Assembly: GCA_018262875.1 (NCBI GenBank)
Contig: JADFDL010000069.1
Span: 1-8,061, forward strand
Length of the DNA: 8,061 nt
Direction of reading: 5' to 3'
Source: Rhodocyclaceae bacterium
GTDB lineage: Bacteria > Pseudomonadota > Gammaproteobacteria > Burkholderiales > Rhodocyclaceae
Positions 6,020 to 8,061 of this stretch are shown here, one piece after another; the stretch's first letter is position 1, and every line of letters starts with the position of its first letter. Below the pieces are notes generated by a model. It did no database searches. It saw only the letters and a list, made by a program, of their open reading frames with translations, and was not told the origin of the DNA. The position numbers and the translations under genes are program-made.

Positions 6020-8061
6020 ATGCGCGCCCTGCGGCTGTCGCTGGCCGCCGCCCTCGCCCTGCTGCTCCTGGCGGACCAGCTGTTCCCGCCGCCCCTGCCG
6101 GGGCGGTCGGCGCCGCATGCCCAGGTGGTGGTGGCGCGCGACGGCACGCCGCTGCGCGCCTTCCCAGACCGCACCCACATCTGGCGGCACCCAGTGCGCA
6201 TCGAGGAAGTGTCACCGCGCTATGTCGACGCCCTGCTCGGTTTCGAGGACCGCTATTTCCGCTGGCATCCCGGCGTCAATCCCTTCGCCCTGCTGCGCGC
6301 CGGCTGGCAATGGGCCGCGAGCGGCCGCGTGGTGTCCGGCGGCTCGACGCTGACCATGCAGGTGGCGCGCATCCTCGAGCCGACGCCGCACACGGTGCCC
6401 GGCAAGCTGCGCCAGGTCGCGCGGGCGCTGCAGCTGGAGCTGCGCCTGTCCAAGCGCGAAATCCTCGAGCTGTATCTCACTTTCGCGCCGATGGGCGGCG
6501 TGCTCGAGGGCGTCGAGGCGGCTAGCCGCGCCTATCTCGGCAAGCCGGCGCAGCGGCTGACCGCGGCGGAAGCGGCGCTGCTGGCGGCGCTGCCGCAATC
6601 GCCCTCGCTGCTGCGGCCGGACCGCCATCCGCAGCGCGCACGGCTGGCGCGCGACAAGGTGCTGGCGCGCATGGAATCGCGCTGGGGCGCCGGCGTCGTC
6701 GCCGACGCGCGGCAGGAGCCGGTCGTCGCGCAGACCGTGCGCGAACCGCTGCTGGCGCCGCTCTTCGCCGAGCGCCTGCGCCGCCTGCATCCGCGCCAGG
6801 CCCGCATCGACACCACGCTCGATGCCGGCGTGCAAAGCACGGTGGAGCAGTTGCTGTCGGCGCGCCTGGCGGTGCTGCCGCCGCGCGTCTCGATGGCGGC
6901 GCTGGTGGTGGACAACGCCACGCTGGAAGTGCGCGCCTATGCCGGCTCGGCCGATTTCGCCGACGAGGCGCGCTTCTCGCACGTCGACATGGTGCAGGCG
7001 GAACGCTCGCCCGGCTCGGCGCTCAAGCCCTTCCTCTACGGGCTGGCGCTCGACGAGGGCCTGATCCATTCCGAATCGCTGCTCGCCGACGTGCCGCAAT
7101 CCTTCTCCGGCTACCAGCCGGGCAACTTCCAGGCGAACTTCAGCGGGCCGGTCGGCATGACCGAAGCGCTGCAGAAATCCCTCAACGTGCCGGCGGTGGA
7201 GGTGCTCGACCGGCTCGGCTCGCAACGCTTCGTCTCGCTGCTGCGGCGCGGCGGGCTCAGGCTCGAGCTGCCGCGCGGCGCCACGCCCAACCTCAGCGTC
7301 ATCCTCGGCGGCGCGGCGGTGAGCCTGGAAGGCCTGGTCGGCGCCTACACCGCCTTCGCCCGCGGCGGCGTCAGCGGCAGGCCGCGCGCCCTGTCCGGCG
7401 CGCCGCTGGAGGAAGCGCGCATGATGAGCGAAGGCGCCGCCTTCATCATCCGCGACGTGCTCGAATCCGGCGGCCCGGTGGCGCGCATGGTCGAGGGCGG
7501 CGTCGGCACGCGGCGCGGCATCGCCTGGAAGACCGGCACCAGCTTCGGCTTCCGCGACGCCTGGGCGGTCGGCGTCAGCGACCGCTACACGGTGGGCGTC
7601 TGGGTCGGGCGGCCCGACGGCACGCCCAACCCCGGCTTCTTCGGCGCCAACATCGCCGCGCCGCTGCTGGTCGACATCTTCTCCACCGTCGACGACGCGC
7701 CGCAGCAGCCGCGCACGCCGCCGGCCAGCGTCACCATGGCGAAGATCTGCTGGCCGCTCGGCACGCGCGCCGACACCCTGCCGGCGGGCCTCTGCCACCA
7801 GGAGCGCACGGCCTGGATCCTCAACGGCGCCGCGCCACCGACCTTTCCCGACCGGCTGCGCGGCGGCGCCGCGCACTACACCGACTACCGCGATGCCGCG
7901 AGCGGGCTGCGCGTGCGCGCCGGCTGCGCGCCGGGCGGGATGCAGCCGGTGGAGATGGCGCGCTGGCCCGCCGCGCTGGAACCCTGGCTCGATGCCGCCA
8001 CGCGCACGCGCGCCCTGCCGCCGGCCTGGGCGCCGGCCTGCAGCGGCGCCCGCGCGCCCGA
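6020..8061 (+). CDS. pbpC: penicillin-binding protein 1C, bifunctional transglycosylase/transpeptidase (partial, C-terminus beyond window)
   Basis: An inner-membrane class A PBP that polymerises glycan strands and carries a transpeptidase fold. The frame stays open for 680 codons to the right edge. Residues about 5-22 form the signal anchor. The GT51 transglycosylase shows FEDRYFRWHPG with catalytic Glu76, GGSTLTMQ at 107-114, and QLELRLSKREILELYL. The transpeptidase shows the nucleophile in S333-A-L-K336, S387-L-N389 and K504-T-G-T507, all intact. ICWPLG with Cys577, then Cys592, matches the segment that follows the transpeptidase in E. coli PBP1C. E. coli PBP1C has about 770 residues, so about 90-100 are missing, mainly the C-terminal BiPBP_C domain. 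The ATG lies six bases after the A2M stop, with no good Shine-Dalgarno (only GAAGAAG inside the A2M C-terminus), which suggests translational coupling in one operon. PBP1C adjoins the A2M gene in many Gram-negatives and is thought to patch the wall after attack. The identification is firm; the repair role is inference from that association. Confidence 0.96.
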   Translation, partial: MRALRLSLAAALALLLLADQLFPPPLPGRSAPHAQVVVARDGTPLRAFPDRTHIWRHPVRIEEVSPRYVDALLGFEDRYFRWHPGVNPFALLRAGWQWAASGRVVSGGSTLTMQVARILEPTPHTVPGKLRQVARALQLELRLSKREILELYLTFAPMGGVLEGVEAASRAYLGKPAQRLTAAEAALLAALPQSPSLLRPDRHPQRARLARDKVLARMESRWGAGVVADARQEPVVAQTVREPLLAPLFAERLRRLHPRQARIDTTLDAGVQSTVEQLLSARLAVLPPRVSMAALVVDNATLEVRAYAGSADFADEARFSHVDMVQAERSPGSALKPFLYGLALDEGLIHSESLLADVPQSFSGYQPGNFQANFSGPVGMTEALQKSLNVPAVEVLDRLGSQRFVSLLRRGGLRLELPRGATPNLSVILGGAAVSLEGLVGAYTAFARGGVSGRPRALSGAPLEEARMMSEGAAFIIRDVLESGGPVARMVEGGVGTRRGIAWKTGTSFGFRDAWAVGVSDRYTVGVWVGRPDGTPNPGFFGANIAAPLLVDIFSTVDDAPQQPRTPPASVTMAKICWPLGTRADTLPAGLCHQERTAWILNGAAPPTFPDRLRGGAAHYTDYRDAASGLRVRAGCAPGGMQPVEMARWPAALEPWLDAATRTRALPPAWAPACSGARAP

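Noticed and set aside
848..6190. A minus-strand open frame of 1780 codons opposite almost the entire A2M gene
   Set aside because: Its product is a His/Arg/Ala/Gly/Val-rich string without recognisable domains. It mirrors the third-position GC bias of the A2M gene, whose own frame has signature motifs throughout.
6212..7876. A minus-strand open frame of 554 codons opposite pbpC
   Set aside because: The plus strand has every transglycosylase and transpeptidase motif in order; the antisense product is Arg/Ala/His-rich with no motif.

Overview
The window is very GC-rich, with strong G/C preference at third codon positions, and is gene-dense. It holds three genes: a partial response-regulator gene on the minus strand, a 215-base divergent intergenic region, and a tightly packed plus-strand pair. 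The regulator closely resembles the family attached to the proteobacterial dedicated sortase (Pds) system, and the pair is the classic Gram-negative alpha-2-macroglobulin / penicillin-binding protein 1C module. Together with the base composition this suggests a high-GC proteobacterium, perhaps a Rhodocyclales-like betaproteobacterium. That placement is an inference from gene content and composition; no rRNA or other taxonomic marker is present.

Layout. Bases 1-659 (minus strand) encode all but the last few residues of an OmpR/PhoB-type response regulator, most likely PdsR, cut by the left edge. Bases 660-874 are non-coding. They contain a TATAGT -10-like box almost abutting the regulator's start codon, a 10-bp-spaced direct repeat that could be a regulator site, a weak -10-like box for the plus-strand genes, and a GGAGGT ribosome binding site. 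Bases 875-6013 (plus) encode a 1712-residue bacterial alpha-2-macroglobulin of the YfhM/ECAM type with an intact GCGEQ thioester motif. Bases 6020-8061 (plus) encode PBP1C, open to the right edge and lacking an estimated 90-100 C-terminal residues.

How they work together. In known bacteria the A2M protein is a periplasmic protease trap: a protease that cuts its bait region exposes a thioester that links the protease covalently. PBP1C is an inner-membrane glycosyltransferase/transpeptidase thought to repair peptidoglycan. The two genes are often neighbours and are read as one envelope-defence unit. Here six bases separate them, so co-transcription is likely. Whether the divergent PdsR-like regulator has anything to do with this operon or only with a sortase system off the left edge cannot be decided from this window.

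I did not find a clearly new system. The points most worth checking are the N-terminal membrane anchor replacing the lipobox of E. coli YfhM, the single cysteine in 1712 residues, two acidic low-complexity inserts, a Lys/Arg-rich bait segment, and the possible leaderless promoter and direct repeat between the divergent genes.
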